DNA of 64,000 nt from CAWCWN01 sp963799245. GTDB taxonomy: Bacteria > Chloroflexota > Ktedonobacteria > Ktedonobacterales > Ktedonobacteraceae. Under the pieces are notes generated by a model that searched no databases, had not been told where the DNA came from, and worked only from the letters and a program-made list of their open reading frames with translations. This document shows positions 18,019 to 26,662 of this stretch, piece by piece; within the stretch, counting starts at the first letter, position 1; every line of letters starts with the position of its first letter. A program made the translations under genes and the position numbers. The stretch covers positions 1 through 64,000 of the forward strand of contig CAWCWN010000005.1 of NCBI GenBank assembly GCA_963799245.1. Direction: 5' to 3'.

Positions 18019-18131
18019 GTTCAAGAAGAGGAAAAGAGCATCAACCATGGCGATGCTCATCGTTCCTGCAAGGGTCCTTGACTTCAGTTTACCCACTGAG
18101 CGAGCAGAGGACGGCCTATCTTTTCTTGAAC
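18019..18131 (+). promoter_or_regulatory. Possible structured leader of the carboxylate transporter gene
   Basis: GTTCAAGAA (18019-18027) can pair with TTCTTGAAC (18123-18131), extended by AAAAGA with TCTTTT, and encloses GAGCATC (18036-18042) pairing with GATGCTC (18052-18058). The fold sits 100 bp ahead of the gene. It may be a regulatory 5' UTR; known riboswitch consensus was not recognised. Confidence 0.35.
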
Positions 18132-18230
18132 ATGAGCGATGGAGATCGTCCCCTTTTTGACCAACACCTGGAGCGCGTAGCCTGTAATCCGGATGAGACG
18201 TTTTTTCCCTCATGAAAGGAGTCACAGATC

Positions 18231-19676
18231 ATGGGTGCATGGAGTTTGATGCGCTCTCTTACTGGCGATCAAAGGAAAACGTTTATAGCCAGTTTCCTGG
18301 GCTGGTCGCTGGATGCCTTCGACTACTTCCTTGTCACCTTCGTCATACTGCGTATTGCGAAAGATTTCAACGTTGGACTTACCGCTGTCTTATTTACCGT
18401 CACGCTGACGCTTATGATGCGCCCTGTCGGCGCTCTCATCTTTGGTATCCTGGCCGATCGCTTTGGGCGGCGCATTCCTCTGATGGTTGACATCCTGTCT
18501 TTCTCCATCCTCGAGTTGCTCACCGCCTTCTCCCCCAATTTCATCGTCTTCCTGCTCTTGCGCGCCCTCTTCGGCATTGCCATGGGAGGGGAGTGGGGAC
18601 TGGGATCCTCCATGGCCATGGAATTGCTGCCCACCGAGTCCCGAGGGCTCTTCTCTGGCATCCTGCAACAAGGGTATGCCTTTGGCTATCTGCTGGCCGC
18701 CCTTGTCTACGGCATCCTCTTTACTGCGTTCCCCGCTATGAGCTGGCGTGTTCTGTTCGTTGTCGGTGTCCTGCCTGCGCTGCTAGTGGTCTTCATTCGT
18801 ACGGGGGTTCATGAGTCGCCCGTCTGGGAGCATAAGCAAGCACTCCGTAATCAAACGGGTATCAGCGTCTGGCAAGGCATCTGGAATGCGATCAAAACCC
18901 GTCCCTGGCTCTTCATCTATGTCATCATTCTGATGACCGCGTTTAATAGTCTCTCTCACGGTACTCAGGATGTCTATCCGACCTTCCTGCAGAAGCAACT
19001 CGGGCTGAGCGCCTCTGCGACCTCGACGATTACCATTATCTTCAATATTGGGGCGATCATCGGCGGCACGCTCTTTGGCTTTTACTCTCAGCGCTGGGGA
19101 CGCCGCCGTGCCATCATCGTCGCTGCAGTGATCGGCATTTTCATGATCCCTTTCTGGTCAGGACTCGTGAGGCTGCCCGCAGTGAATGTGCTGGTCTCAT
19201 TAGCGATAGGAGCCTTTTTACTCCAATTCATGGTGCAGGGTGCATGGGGGGTGATCCCTGTGCATTTGAATGAACTCTCGCCCACTGATGTGCGTGGGAC
19301 CTTTCCAGGCTTTGCATATCAACTTGGAAATTTGTTTGCCGCGTTCATCGTGACCTTTGAGTCTATCGTGGCCTTCAATCTAGGGACGACCAATTCGCCG
19401 AACTATGGGCTGGCCCTGGCGCTGTTCTCTCTTGGCGCGTTTCTGGCGGTCATCATCTTGACGGCCATCGGTCGAGAGGCCAAGGGCATTGATTTTATCA
19501 GAGAAAGTGACGAAGAGATGAAGGCTGAGGCTAGCGCCACATTACGGCCTACCGTCAACAGAGTAATGCATCGCAGCTCCTCGCTCCGGGTGTTGGGCAC
19601 TTGCGGGTGTAGTCCCCACCCGGAACGAGCTTGTACGGCTAGAACCGCAGTCTCTCTACCCATCGGGGAGCCATAA
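18231..19676 (+). CDS. MFS carboxylate transporter, Jen1/SHS (lactate/pyruvate) type
   Basis: A 12-helix proton symporter. ASFLGWSLDAFDYFLVTF at residues 18-36, FGILADRFGRRIPL between helices 2 and 3, ALFGIAMGGEWGLGSSMAMELLPTESRG and GAWGVIPVHLNELSPTDVRGTFPG are typical of the sialate/lactate SHS family, which imports lactate, pyruvate or related monocarboxylates. AAAGGAG precedes the start. The next gene is malic enzyme, supporting a role in organic-acid use. The last 45 residues or so are foreign to the family and are read from a structured element that starts near 19567, so the natural C-terminus was probably earlier. Confidence 0.88.
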   Translation: MGAWSLMRSLTGDQRKTFIASFLGWSLDAFDYFLVTFVILRIAKDFNVGLTAVLFTVTLTLMMRPVGALIFGILADRFGRRIPLMVDILSFSILELLTAFSPNFIVFLLLRALFGIAMGGEWGLGSSMAMELLPTESRGLFSGILQQGYAFGYLLAALVYGILFTAFPAMSWRVLFVVGVLPALLVVFIRTGVHESPVWEHKQALRNQTGISVWQGIWNAIKTRPWLFIYVIILMTAFNSLSHGTQDVYPTFLQKQLGLSASATSTITIIFNIGAIIGGTLFGFYSQRWGRRRAIIVAAVIGIFMIPFWSGLVRLPAVNVLVSLAIGAFLLQFMVQGAWGVIPVHLNELSPTDVRGTFPGFAYQLGNLFAAFIVTFESIVAFNLGTTNSPNYGLALALFSLGAFLAVIILTAIGREAKGIDFIRESDEEMKAEASATLRPTVNRVMHRSSSLRVLGTCGCSPHPERACTARTAVSLPIGEP

Positions 19677-19721
19677 GGGTCTTGTTCCCCGTGAGAGACG
19701 GATTTCTCGCGTAGTGATGCA
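19567..19721 (+). ncRNA. Folded element, possibly an IS200/IS605-type RNA relic
   Basis: TGCATC (19567-19572) pairs with GATGCA (19716-19721) and encloses two strong stems: GCTC plus CCGGGTG pairing with CACCCGG plus GAGC (19583-19630), and GTCTCTC/GAGAGAC plus CGGGGA/TCCCCG (19650-19699). The 3' end of the transporter ORF runs into it and stops inside it. The composition recalls the right-end guide-RNA scaffold of TnpB-carrying elements, but no tnpB is adjacent and I cannot confirm this. It could also be a terminator complex. Confidence 0.4.
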
Positions 19722-19814
19722 AGGGCTCCCTTCTCAGACGAAAGCCATGGGTATGAGGAACACACAGGAGAGCCCATTCAACACAGCTAGGTGAACGAAA
19801 GGAGCAGGAACGCA

Positions 19815-21527
19815 ATGCAAGCTGAGGCTCATGATGATCAAATCGACAGAGACGTTGTAGAAGTATCTCTCACCGGTCAAATGCTCCTTGAACATCCTCT
19901 GTTGAACAAAGGGAGTACCTTCCCGGAAGATGAGCGGCGCGAGTTTCACCTGTTGGGGCTGCTCCCAGCCCACGTCGCCCCACTGGAAGAGCAGTTAGCC
20001 CGAACATATGAAAACTACCGCCGTAAAGACGACGACCTGGAGCGTTATATCTTCCTGGCATCCCTACATGACCGGAATGAAATACTCTTCTACCGCTTGC
20101 TTTCTGAGCACATCCGAGAGATGAGTCCAATCGTCTACACGCCAGTAGTCGGTCTGGCCTGTCAGCACTACAGCCACATTTATCGCCGTCCTCGCGGTTT
20201 GTATATCTCTTATCCCTACAAGGATGAAATCGATACGCTGCTTCAGCATGCACCATCCAAAGATATCAGTGTTCTTGTGGTGACGGATGGCGAACGCATT
20301 CTGGGACTAGGCGACCTGGGCGTAGGCGGTATGGATATCCCAGTAGGAAAGCTTGCGTTGTACACGGTGTGCGCGGGTATCCATCCGGCCACAACACTGC
20401 CTGTCATCTTGGATGTAGGAACGGATAACCAGGAACTGCTCAATGATCCACTCTATTTGGGATGGCATCACGAGCGAGTGCGCGGCCCAGTCTACGAAGC
20501 CTTCATTGACGCCTTTGTCCAAGCAGTGAAGCGTACATTCCCTCAAGTGCTGTTACAATGGGAAGATTTCGCCAAAAGGAATGCTCGTCGGCTGCTCACT
20601 CACTACCAGGATCAGCTGTGCACCTTCAACGACGATATCCAGGGAACAGGAGCTGTGACCCTTGCCGGTTTGCTCGCCGCTGTACATGTGACCGGCACGA
20701 AGCTGAGCGAGCAACAAGTGGTGATCCTGGGCGCTGGCTCGGCGGCAACAGGCATCGCCGAACAGATCGTGGCGGCAATGGAAAACGAAGGACGTTCGTT
20801 AGAAGAGGCGGGGCGGTCTATCTGGCTGATTGATAGCCACGGTCTTGTGCATACCGGGCGCAACGACCTGGAGGCAGAGAAAGTGCCTTATGCACAGCCT
20901 CAGGAGCGCAGCTCTGGATGGAACACATCACGTCCAGAGCAGATTGGGCTGCAAGAGGTGGTGGCGCAGGTCCACCCGACGATCTTGATCGGTACGGCGG
21001 CCAGAGCAGGAGCTTTCACGGAAGCCATTGTGCGCGAGATGGCCAGGCAGGTTGAACGGCCAATTATCTTCCCGCTTTCCAACCCGACCTCCAAGAGCGA
21101 GGCTACCCCGGCAGACCTGCTTGCTTGGACAGATGGGCGCGCCTTGATTGCCACTGGCAGCCCTTTTCCCGAGGTATCGTACAGTGGACAAACGATCACC
21201 ATTGGGCAATGTAACAACATGTTCATCTTCCCAGGAATGGGGCTTGGCGTCTTTGCCGCTCAAGCCCGGCGAGTGACAAACGAGATGTTCATCGCCGCTG
21301 CCCGCGCGCTCAGTGAATGTTCACCCGCTCGCAAGGCGTCGACGGCGCCGCTCTATCCCATGGTCGAGGACGTGCGTGAAGTATCACGGCGCGTGGCCTT
21401 GGCTGCTGGATTGGCGGCCCAGCAGGCGGGCGTAGCCGAGCAAACCTCCCACGAAGAGTTGGCACGGCGAATCACAGCACAGATGTGGACCCCTCACTAT
21501 CCGCACCTGAGATATAAAGCAAAGTAG
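19815..21527 (+). CDS. NAD(P)-dependent malic enzyme (malate to pyruvate and CO2)
   Basis: Large-subunit type malic enzyme, oxidatively decarboxylating malate. SPIVYTPVVGLACQHYS holds the catalytic tyrosine, KLALYTVCAGIHP the catalytic lysine region, LCTFNDDIQGTGAVTLAGL the metal-binding aspartates, and VILGAGSAATGIAEQIV the dinucleotide fold. The IIFPLSNPTSKSEATP and GQCNNMFIFPGMGLG motifs are diagnostic. Length, about 570 residues, is normal. The ATG at 19815 is preferred over the GTG at 19791 because AAAGGAGC sits at good distance. It follows the monocarboxylate transporter and may feed acetyl-CoA/NAD(P)H to PHA synthesis. Confidence 0.95.
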   Translation: MQAEAHDDQIDRDVVEVSLTGQMLLEHPLLNKGSTFPEDERREFHLLGLLPAHVAPLEEQLARTYENYRRKDDDLERYIFLASLHDRNEILFYRLLSEHIREMSPIVYTPVVGLACQHYSHIYRRPRGLYISYPYKDEIDTLLQHAPSKDISVLVVTDGERILGLGDLGVGGMDIPVGKLALYTVCAGIHPATTLPVILDVGTDNQELLNDPLYLGWHHERVRGPVYEAFIDAFVQAVKRTFPQVLLQWEDFAKRNARRLLTHYQDQLCTFNDDIQGTGAVTLAGLLAAVHVTGTKLSEQQVVILGAGSAATGIAEQIVAAMENEGRSLEEAGRSIWLIDSHGLVHTGRNDLEAEKVPYAQPQERSSGWNTSRPEQIGLQEVVAQVHPTILIGTAARAGAFTEAIVREMARQVERPIIFPLSNPTSKSEATPADLLAWTDGRALIATGSPFPEVSYSGQTITIGQCNNMFIFPGMGLGVFAAQARRVTNEMFIAAARALSECSPARKASTAPLYPMVEDVREVSRRVALAAGLAAQQAGVAEQTSHEELARRITAQMWTPHYPHLRYKAK

Positions 21528-21582
21528 AGTAGGCGGCGGGTGAGGGCATACTGTTAGGCCCTCGATATTAACAGACCCCAAA

Positions 21583-21760
21583 ATGAGGATAAGTGATACT
21601 CATGAACTTTCGCAGGTGCCTGCGAGTAAAGACAAAGACCAGGTTCAGGGGCTGGTGATTGTGCCAGGCGCAACGCATCTGTTTGAAGAACCTGGCACAG
21701 AAGAGAAAGTGGCACGGCGAGCAACACAGTGGTTCAAGCGCTCCCTCTGGTCACAGGATG
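21583..21760 (+). pseudogene. C-terminal fragment of a dienelactone-hydrolase-like alpha/beta hydrolase
   Basis: The frame contains GLVIVPGATHLFEEPGTEEK followed by ATQWFKRSL, which corresponds to the catalytic-histidine loop (GATHLFEEPG) and last helix of dienelactone-hydrolase/phosphoribosyltransferase-fused hydrolases. The nucleophile region is missing. It is a remnant. Confidence 0.65.
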
Positions 21761-21772
21761 TCGTTGTATTGG

Positions 21773-22876
21773 CTAGGTTCTCGCTCCTGCTTCTCGCCGC
21801 GTCAGGGCTGTGAGGTTGGCACATCCCCATTGGCCCCACAGGCCAACACACAGTTCTATCACATGCCCCTGATCATCCACATAGGCTATTTGCTTGGCAG
21901 CACCCCATACCCAAGCATAGCCAGTCAGAGGTTTTTGATGGAGCGGAGGAGCCACAGTCAGTGCTGTTACATCTGCCCACTGCCACGGGCTTTCTCTGGC
22001 CACACACAGTTCTATCACGTGCCCTTGACCATCCGCATAGGCTATTTGCTTGGTCTGCCCATTGAGCCAGTCGTAGCCAGCAAGCGCTCCTCCCTGGCCT
22101 GCCAGCGGAGCCCCGGTGAGCGCTGTTACGTCAACCCACTGCCAGGGGCTTCCTCCTGCTACAAACAATTCTACGATGTGGCTCTGCTGATCTCGATAGA
22201 CCACCTGCTTTGTCCCACCCGCTGACCAAGCATAGCCAGCAAGCACGCTCTGATCTGCCAGCGGCGCCCCAGTCAGCGCCGTTACGTCAACCCACTGCCA
22301 GGGGCTTTCTCTGGCCACAAACAGTTCGATCACATGTCCCTGATCATCCACATAGGCTACTTGTTTCGTTCCCCCTTCTGGCCAATCATAGCCAGTAAGG
22401 GCCGCACTGCCGGGTGAAGGAGCTCCGGTCAGTGCCGTGAGGTCTGCCCACTGCCACGGGCATCCTCTGGCCACAAACAGTTCTATCACGTGCCCTTGAC
22501 CATCCACATAGGCGATTTGCTTGGTCTGTCCATTGAGCCAGTCGTAACCAGCAAGCCCTCCTCTCTGGCCTGCCAGCGGCGCACCAGTCAAAGCCGTGAC
22601 ATCTGCCCATTGCCACGGGCTTCCTCCTGCTACAAAGAGTTCGATGATGTGGCTCTGATCATCCACATACGCTACCTGCTTCGTCCGCTCCGCTGACCAT
22701 ACATAGCCAGCAAGGACGGCATCACCGGGTAGGGGAGACGCGGTGAGCACCGTCAGGTCAGCGGATTGCCATGGCCCTTCAAGTCCTTCACAAAGTTCTA
22801 TCACGTGCCCCTGACCATCCACATATACTACCTGCTTCGTCCCCCCCTGCGGCCAATCGTAGCCATACAGATTCAT
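21773..22876 (-). CDS. Seven-repeat beta-propeller-like (lectin-like) protein
   Basis: A 367-residue protein made almost wholly of seven repeats of about 51 residues with the pattern GYxWxxGxTKQVxYVDxQGHVIEL followed by PWQWADVTALTGAP. The Trp/Gly/His pattern resembles blades of the fungal fucose-specific lectin and tectonin-type propellers, where each repeat binds sugar. No signal peptide is evident, so it may be cytoplasmic or released by other means. Repeats 2-6 are nearly identical, also at DNA level, implying recent duplication or conversion. It appears to be monocistronic. Function is inferred from repeat form only. Confidence 0.7.
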   Translation of the reverse strand: MNLYGYDWPQGGTKQVVYVDGQGHVIELCEGLEGPWQSADLTVLTASPLPGDAVLAGYVWSAERTKQVAYVDDQSHIIELFVAGGSPWQWADVTALTGAPLAGQRGGLAGYDWLNGQTKQIAYVDGQGHVIELFVARGCPWQWADLTALTGAPSPGSAALTGYDWPEGGTKQVAYVDDQGHVIELFVARESPWQWVDVTALTGAPLADQSVLAGYAWSAGGTKQVVYRDQQSHIVELFVAGGSPWQWVDVTALTGAPLAGQGGALAGYDWLNGQTKQIAYADGQGHVIELCVARESPWQWADVTALTVAPPLHQKPLTGYAWVWGAAKQIAYVDDQGHVIELCVGLWGQWGCANLTALTRREAGART

Positions 22877-22991
22877 GCGTTTCTTTCCTCTCCGTCCTCG
22901 TAGAAGACATCTACATCTCAGTTATCTCTATGAACACTCTTTCCTTCCCGACTCACCTCTCACAGGGACATCGACTCATCTAAAGGACTGC

Positions 22992-23024
22992 ATCTCTCTA
23001 TATGCATCTTGCATATAGAGAGAT
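22992..23024. repeat. 15-bp inverted repeat in a divergent intergenic region
   Basis: ATCTCTCTATATGCA and its exact reverse complement with a TCT loop, between the divergent propeller gene and the membrane-protein gene. It could be an operator or a mobile remnant. Confidence 0.5.
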
Positions 23025-23113
23025 AATAGCTTAACAATCTCACCAAACCGTCACAGGGCGTTCTCTTATCCTCTCAAAATCATCACGCCGAGCCCTGTGC
23101 TGACTATGTGCGC

Positions 23114-23273
23114 GGTATTGTCAACTTAGTGATATGATGGGCTTATTTTCCGCGTAAAGTGGGAAGAGATCCTCTTTTGCGGGCAATTTTACCCCGTTCT
23201 TTGCTGAAATAGCCCGCAAAAGTTCTCGTTGTGGTGAAAACTCATCAATGGCAGTAAATAAGTTGACAATACC
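23114..23273. mobile_element. MITE-like element with 15-bp terminal inverted repeats
   Basis: GGTATTGTCAACTTA at 23114-23128 and its exact reverse complement at 23259-23273 bound 160 bp without coding capacity. Inside, CTTTTGCGGGC and GCCCGCAAAAG form a second inverted pair around an AT-rich centre. This is the layout of a miniature inverted-repeat element. No clear target duplication was seen and the parent transposase family is not known. Confidence 0.65.
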
Positions 23274-23393
23274 GGTCGTGGCCTGTAACTTCCGCGACTC
23301 CCAAATCGTATGTATGTGGAAACGTAAGCATACCTAAATGATAGACAAACCGTTTGCTCACCATGAGAAAGTGTATTATGAAAGGCTCTGTCT

Positions 23394-23993
23394 GTGCAAC
23401 GATCTGATCACTCTCTGACACGAAAACAGTCTCTCACATTCGCGTCTATCGCCGTTTTTGGCGTTGCGGCCTTACTAGTGGGACTTGTCCTGATCATCTT
23501 CGCGCACTATCACGAACGCGCTTATGTCTTCCTTGGCCTGGGTACAGGAGGCTTCATCGGCGGCATTGCTGGGATCGTCGTGGTAGGGTCGAAGATCAGG
23601 GTAGCGCTAAGCTATGCTGTGATCGCAATAGGCATGATGGGCATGATCGTTGGCCTAAATTATCTGGCTGATCGCTATGGCTCGGATCCGAACCAGACTT
23701 ACGGGCACATCGTCATTGCCTTGAGCGTTGTTGCTATCCTGGTAGGGATCGTTGGGGCGCTGATCGCGCAGCCCAAAGGTGGTATGGTAGCCTTTTCGAG
23801 TGTGATCATGCTGGGCGTGATCGCGTCGCTTGGCATCGTGGCGCTGACTGCCGGCACGATCTACCTGGTCGTGCTGCAATCCCAAGGACACGCCTATCTC
23901 CTACTTGTCACGGGTGCAGTATGCCTTATCGGCGGTATTGCCTGTGGTATTTTCGCTCAGAGCAGATTGATATTGTCCCTGGCCACTCCTTGA
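23394..23993 (+). CDS. Hypothetical six-helix membrane protein
   Basis: A 199-residue protein with six hydrophobic segments (about 14-38, 45-66, 72-92, 107-126, 135-160, 168-190), glycine-rich and with short loops. It starts at GTG with a GAAAGG upstream. Each pair of helices with GIVxVG or GxIxAQP turns suggests an internal threefold repeat. The family is not recognised. It appears to be a single-gene unit next to the MITE-like element. Confidence 0.6.
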   Translation: MQRSDHSLTRKQSLTFASIAVFGVAALLVGLVLIIFAHYHERAYVFLGLGTGGFIGGIAGIVVVGSKIRVALSYAVIAIGMMGMIVGLNYLADRYGSDPNQTYGHIVIALSVVAILVGIVGALIAQPKGGMVAFSSVIMLGVIASLGIVALTAGTIYLVVLQSQGHAYLLLVTGAVCLIGGIACGIFAQSRLILSLATP

Positions 23994-24263
23994 ATCTGTC
24001 TGTATGGATTACCCCACCTCGTCACCCGGTGTGTGTCAGCATATCGTACCCTGAGCAAGCAAAGAAGAAAGACGGGACACTCGTGAGCAGAACGAAACAA
24101 TCTGTTCAAGAAAGGTGGAAAGCCATGAGAAGGGAGCTGAGACCTCTCTTCTCCAGGGCGGGAATTTGTTCGATCTCCACCCTCAAGAACGGGGCGGCTG
24201 GTACCCGAGCCACGACCTTATGGAGCACCGCATGCCATCATCAGTTGAAAAGAGTAGCCCGAA

Positions 24264-25118
24264 ATGAAAGAAGGGAAAAAAGCTGTGTCGTATAAAGAGA
24301 CAGAACGCGAACAACAGATGTTCTCATGGCAGTCGGAAGATGCGGCTGCGCATTGGGCGCAGCAAGCTCAATGGCGTCAGAATCTCTTTGGAGAGGCCAC
24401 CCGGCTCATGCTCGAAGCAGCGGAACTAGGTCCAGGAGACCATGTCCTCGATATTGCCGCCGGAACAGGCGACCAGAGCCTGTTGGCCGCACGAAAAGTC
24501 GGACCAACAGGGACGGTTCTGGCGACCGACATTTCCGCAGAAATGCTCAAAGAGGCCGCGCGCCTCGCACAGCAGGAGGGATTTACCACCATTATGACGC
24601 GGGTAATGAATGCTGAGCAACTTGACCTGGCAGACCGGACTTTCGATGTGGTCATTTGTCGCCTCGGTCTGATGCTCGTCCTCCAGCAACACAAGGCGTT
24701 GCAAGAGATCCGAAGAGTGCTCAAGCCGGATCGAAAACTCGCGGCACTGGTCTGGTCGACACCAGAGCGCAATCCACTCTTATCGATACCGCTGGCGATT
24801 GTCGCGAAATATGTTACGGCGTCCTCTCCCACTCCCACTCCCTTTTCTCTGGCAGGACCCGCCGTCTTTGAGCAAGCACTCAGGGAGGCTGGTTTCCGGG
24901 CAGTAAGCATCCAGGCCATTCCACTTCAGTTCCATTTTGCCTCCATGGAAGCCTTATTCCAACTTCCAAATAACATTGTGACCAAGGCGATGGAACAGCT
25001 CAACCAACCAGATCAGCAGCGTTTACAGGAAGAAGTCGAGCAAGCCCTGCGCCAGTTTGAGGGATCACAGGGCCTGGTGGTTCCCGCAGAGATGCTCCTG
25101 GGGGTGGGAACCAGATAG
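24264..25118 (+). CDS. Class I SAM-dependent methyltransferase
   Basis: A 284-residue Rossmann methyltransferase. Motif I is HVLDIAAGTGDQSL (about residues 64-77), motif II VLATDISAEML, motif IV FDVVICRLGLMLV and post-motif LQEIRRVLKPDRKLAALVW, close to the UbiE/Methyltransf_11/25 group. The C-terminal third is helical and variable, so the acceptor substrate is unknown. A GTG start at about 24285 is an alternative. An IS6 relic follows directly. Confidence 0.85.
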   Translation: MKEGKKAVSYKETEREQQMFSWQSEDAAAHWAQQAQWRQNLFGEATRLMLEAAELGPGDHVLDIAAGTGDQSLLAARKVGPTGTVLATDISAEMLKEAARLAQQEGFTTIMTRVMNAEQLDLADRTFDVVICRLGLMLVLQQHKALQEIRRVLKPDRKLAALVWSTPERNPLLSIPLAIVAKYVTASSPTPTPFSLAGPAVFEQALREAGFRAVSIQAIPLQFHFASMEALFQLPNNIVTKAMEQLNQPDQQRLQEEVEQALRQFEGSQGLVVPAEMLLGVGTR

Positions 25119-25278
25119 GACAGGACCAAGAGATGCGAAGCGGCATGCTCATTCCCCAGACAAGGGTTTTGTTGGAGGAGTAGACAGGGAATCGTCAGAA
25201 CTGAGAAGAAGATCTGGTGTGGGAACCATTCTTGTGATAGACTGAAAGTCATCCAAAACATCTCCAGAGGAGGATCCT

Positions 25279-25626
25279 ATGAACTGCCCGTACTGTAAGT
25301 TAACAACGACCAGGGAACAGAGCAAGAAAACTTGGTCCTGGTACGTCGATGAAACCTACTTCAACGTCAAAGGGAAATGGTGCTATCTCTATCGCGCCAT
25401 CGATCGCGATGGCAATTTGGTTGACTCGCGGCTCGAGCGAGAAGCGAGACATGGAGGCGACCACGCCCCAGAACGCGTGACGACCGATGGGCATGATTCC
25501 TATCCGCGTGCGATTTGCGAGACCTTGGGACAGGAGGTGACCCATCGCTGCAATCGCTATCCCAACAACCGGCTGGAGCAAGATCATCGTGTTCTCAGTT
25601 CTGACACTTCCCCCCGCGGGTCCAGG
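25279..25626 (+). pseudogene. IS6-family transposase relic with internal deletions
   Basis: MNCPYC is the start of the N-terminal zinc ribbon; it jumps directly to WSWYVDETYFNVKGKWCYLY, RAIDRDGNLVDS, and then, after another deletion, to HAPERVTTDGHDSYPRAI and HRCNRYPNNRLEQDH. These are the D, D and E blocks of IS6-type DDE transposases. The helix-turn-helix and the region between the first and second D are missing, so the element is inactive. AGAGGAGG precedes the start. Confidence 0.85.
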
Positions 25627-25667
25627 TGAGGATTGAAACGAAACAAACAACAGAAAGGCAGCAAGGA

Positions 25668-25904
25668 ATGTCAAACAGTAAGGAATGTTTTCTCCAGTCT
25701 ATTCCATTCGTAGCCATGGCTATAGTGGCAGGCATTGGCGTCTGGGTGCTGATGCTGAACATTGAAAGTGTGAACCCAGGCATGCTCACACCGCTGCAAG
25801 CCATTTTGGTCTTCGTGCTCACAATCGTATGCGCCATCGGCGTCATCGGTGGCGGCTTTTGGACCGGCAAGGGCATCATGGCTGGGTTACAGAAAACGGC
25901 CTGA
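25668..25904 (+). CDS. Small hypothetical membrane protein
   Basis: A 78-residue protein with two hydrophobic segments (about residues 10-30 and 43-65) and a GGGFWTGKGIMAGLQ C-terminal turn. The ATG at 25668 is preferred over an upstream one because GAAAGG and AAGGA lie ahead of it. It lies between transposase relics; the family is not recognised. Confidence 0.5.
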   Translation: MSNSKECFLQSIPFVAMAIVAGIGVWVLMLNIESVNPGMLTPLQAILVFVLTIVCAIGVIGGGFWTGKGIMAGLQKTA

Positions 25905-26262
25905 TCAGCCCTCGTCTTTTAGGCCTACTGCTCCATTCCTTGAGGAGAGTACCCAACTGCGACTCGTGCATCCTGCCGGGCAGAGGGCGGTCTGCGTGGT
26001 CCAATCAATGCGGAAGTGCGTGAGATCCAACCCCTCGGAGTGCTGCGCTTGCCAACTGACATCAGGAGGAACAGGACCCAGGAGATCGACCTGATGGCGC
26101 TCCTGGCTCTCGACTAACACATCGGCAGCCACATAGCCCGCATCGACGAAATGCTGTTCAGGCAATACGTCTCGTGCGGCTCCTCGCGCCTGAATGCTCG
26201 CGATGACCTCCCCATCCGCTGTGGTTGCCGTGGTGGTCGTGACCTGGATGAGTAGTACTTCT
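25905..26262 (-). pseudogene. IS1182-family transposase relic
   Basis: The minus frame reads GEVIASIQARGAARDVLPEQ, HFVDAGYVAADVLVESQ, VDLLGPVPPDVSWQA and LTHFRIDWTTQTALCPAG. This is the middle of IS1182-type transposases (the HYVDAGYV and DLLGPV motifs). Both ends are missing and the frame has no start of its own. Confidence 0.8.
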
Positions 26263-26263
26263 C

Positions 26264-26614
26264 ATGATTGATGGTCACGCCCCCATCGGCCTGCACGGAG
26301 CGGGCAAGGGCAACTGCTGGCTGCACCAGGCGCTCATCGAGGCGGCGCATGGGGCCACACGCAGCAGGAATACCTACCTGGGGGCCTATTACCAGCGGCT
26401 CAAGAAACGCCTGGGCAGCCAGAAAGCCATTGTGGCCCTGGCGCACCGCATCTTGCTCATCATCTATCACGTACTGAAGCAACAGCAAACCTATCGCGAA
26501 CTGGGGCCGGGTCATGCCGACGAACAAGCCCTCGCATCGTCTAAGCGCCGGACGATCCGACGCCTGGAGCAACTGGGCTATCAGGTGACGTTACAACCGG
26601 CTGCCATCGCGTGA
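26264..26614 (+). pseudogene. C-terminal fragment of an IS110-family transposase
   Basis: GKGNCWLHQALIEAAHGA, NTYLGAYYQRLKKRLGSQKA and AHRILLIIYHVLKQQQTYREL are the transposase_20 C-terminal domain with its conserved serine region replaced by surrounding sequence. The N-terminal DEDD domain is absent. It abuts the opposed IS1182 relic. Confidence 0.8.
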
Positions 26615-26662
26615 GAGCAATTGGGCGGCAGTGGTCCATTTTCAGAGGAAGATTGAATTGAA

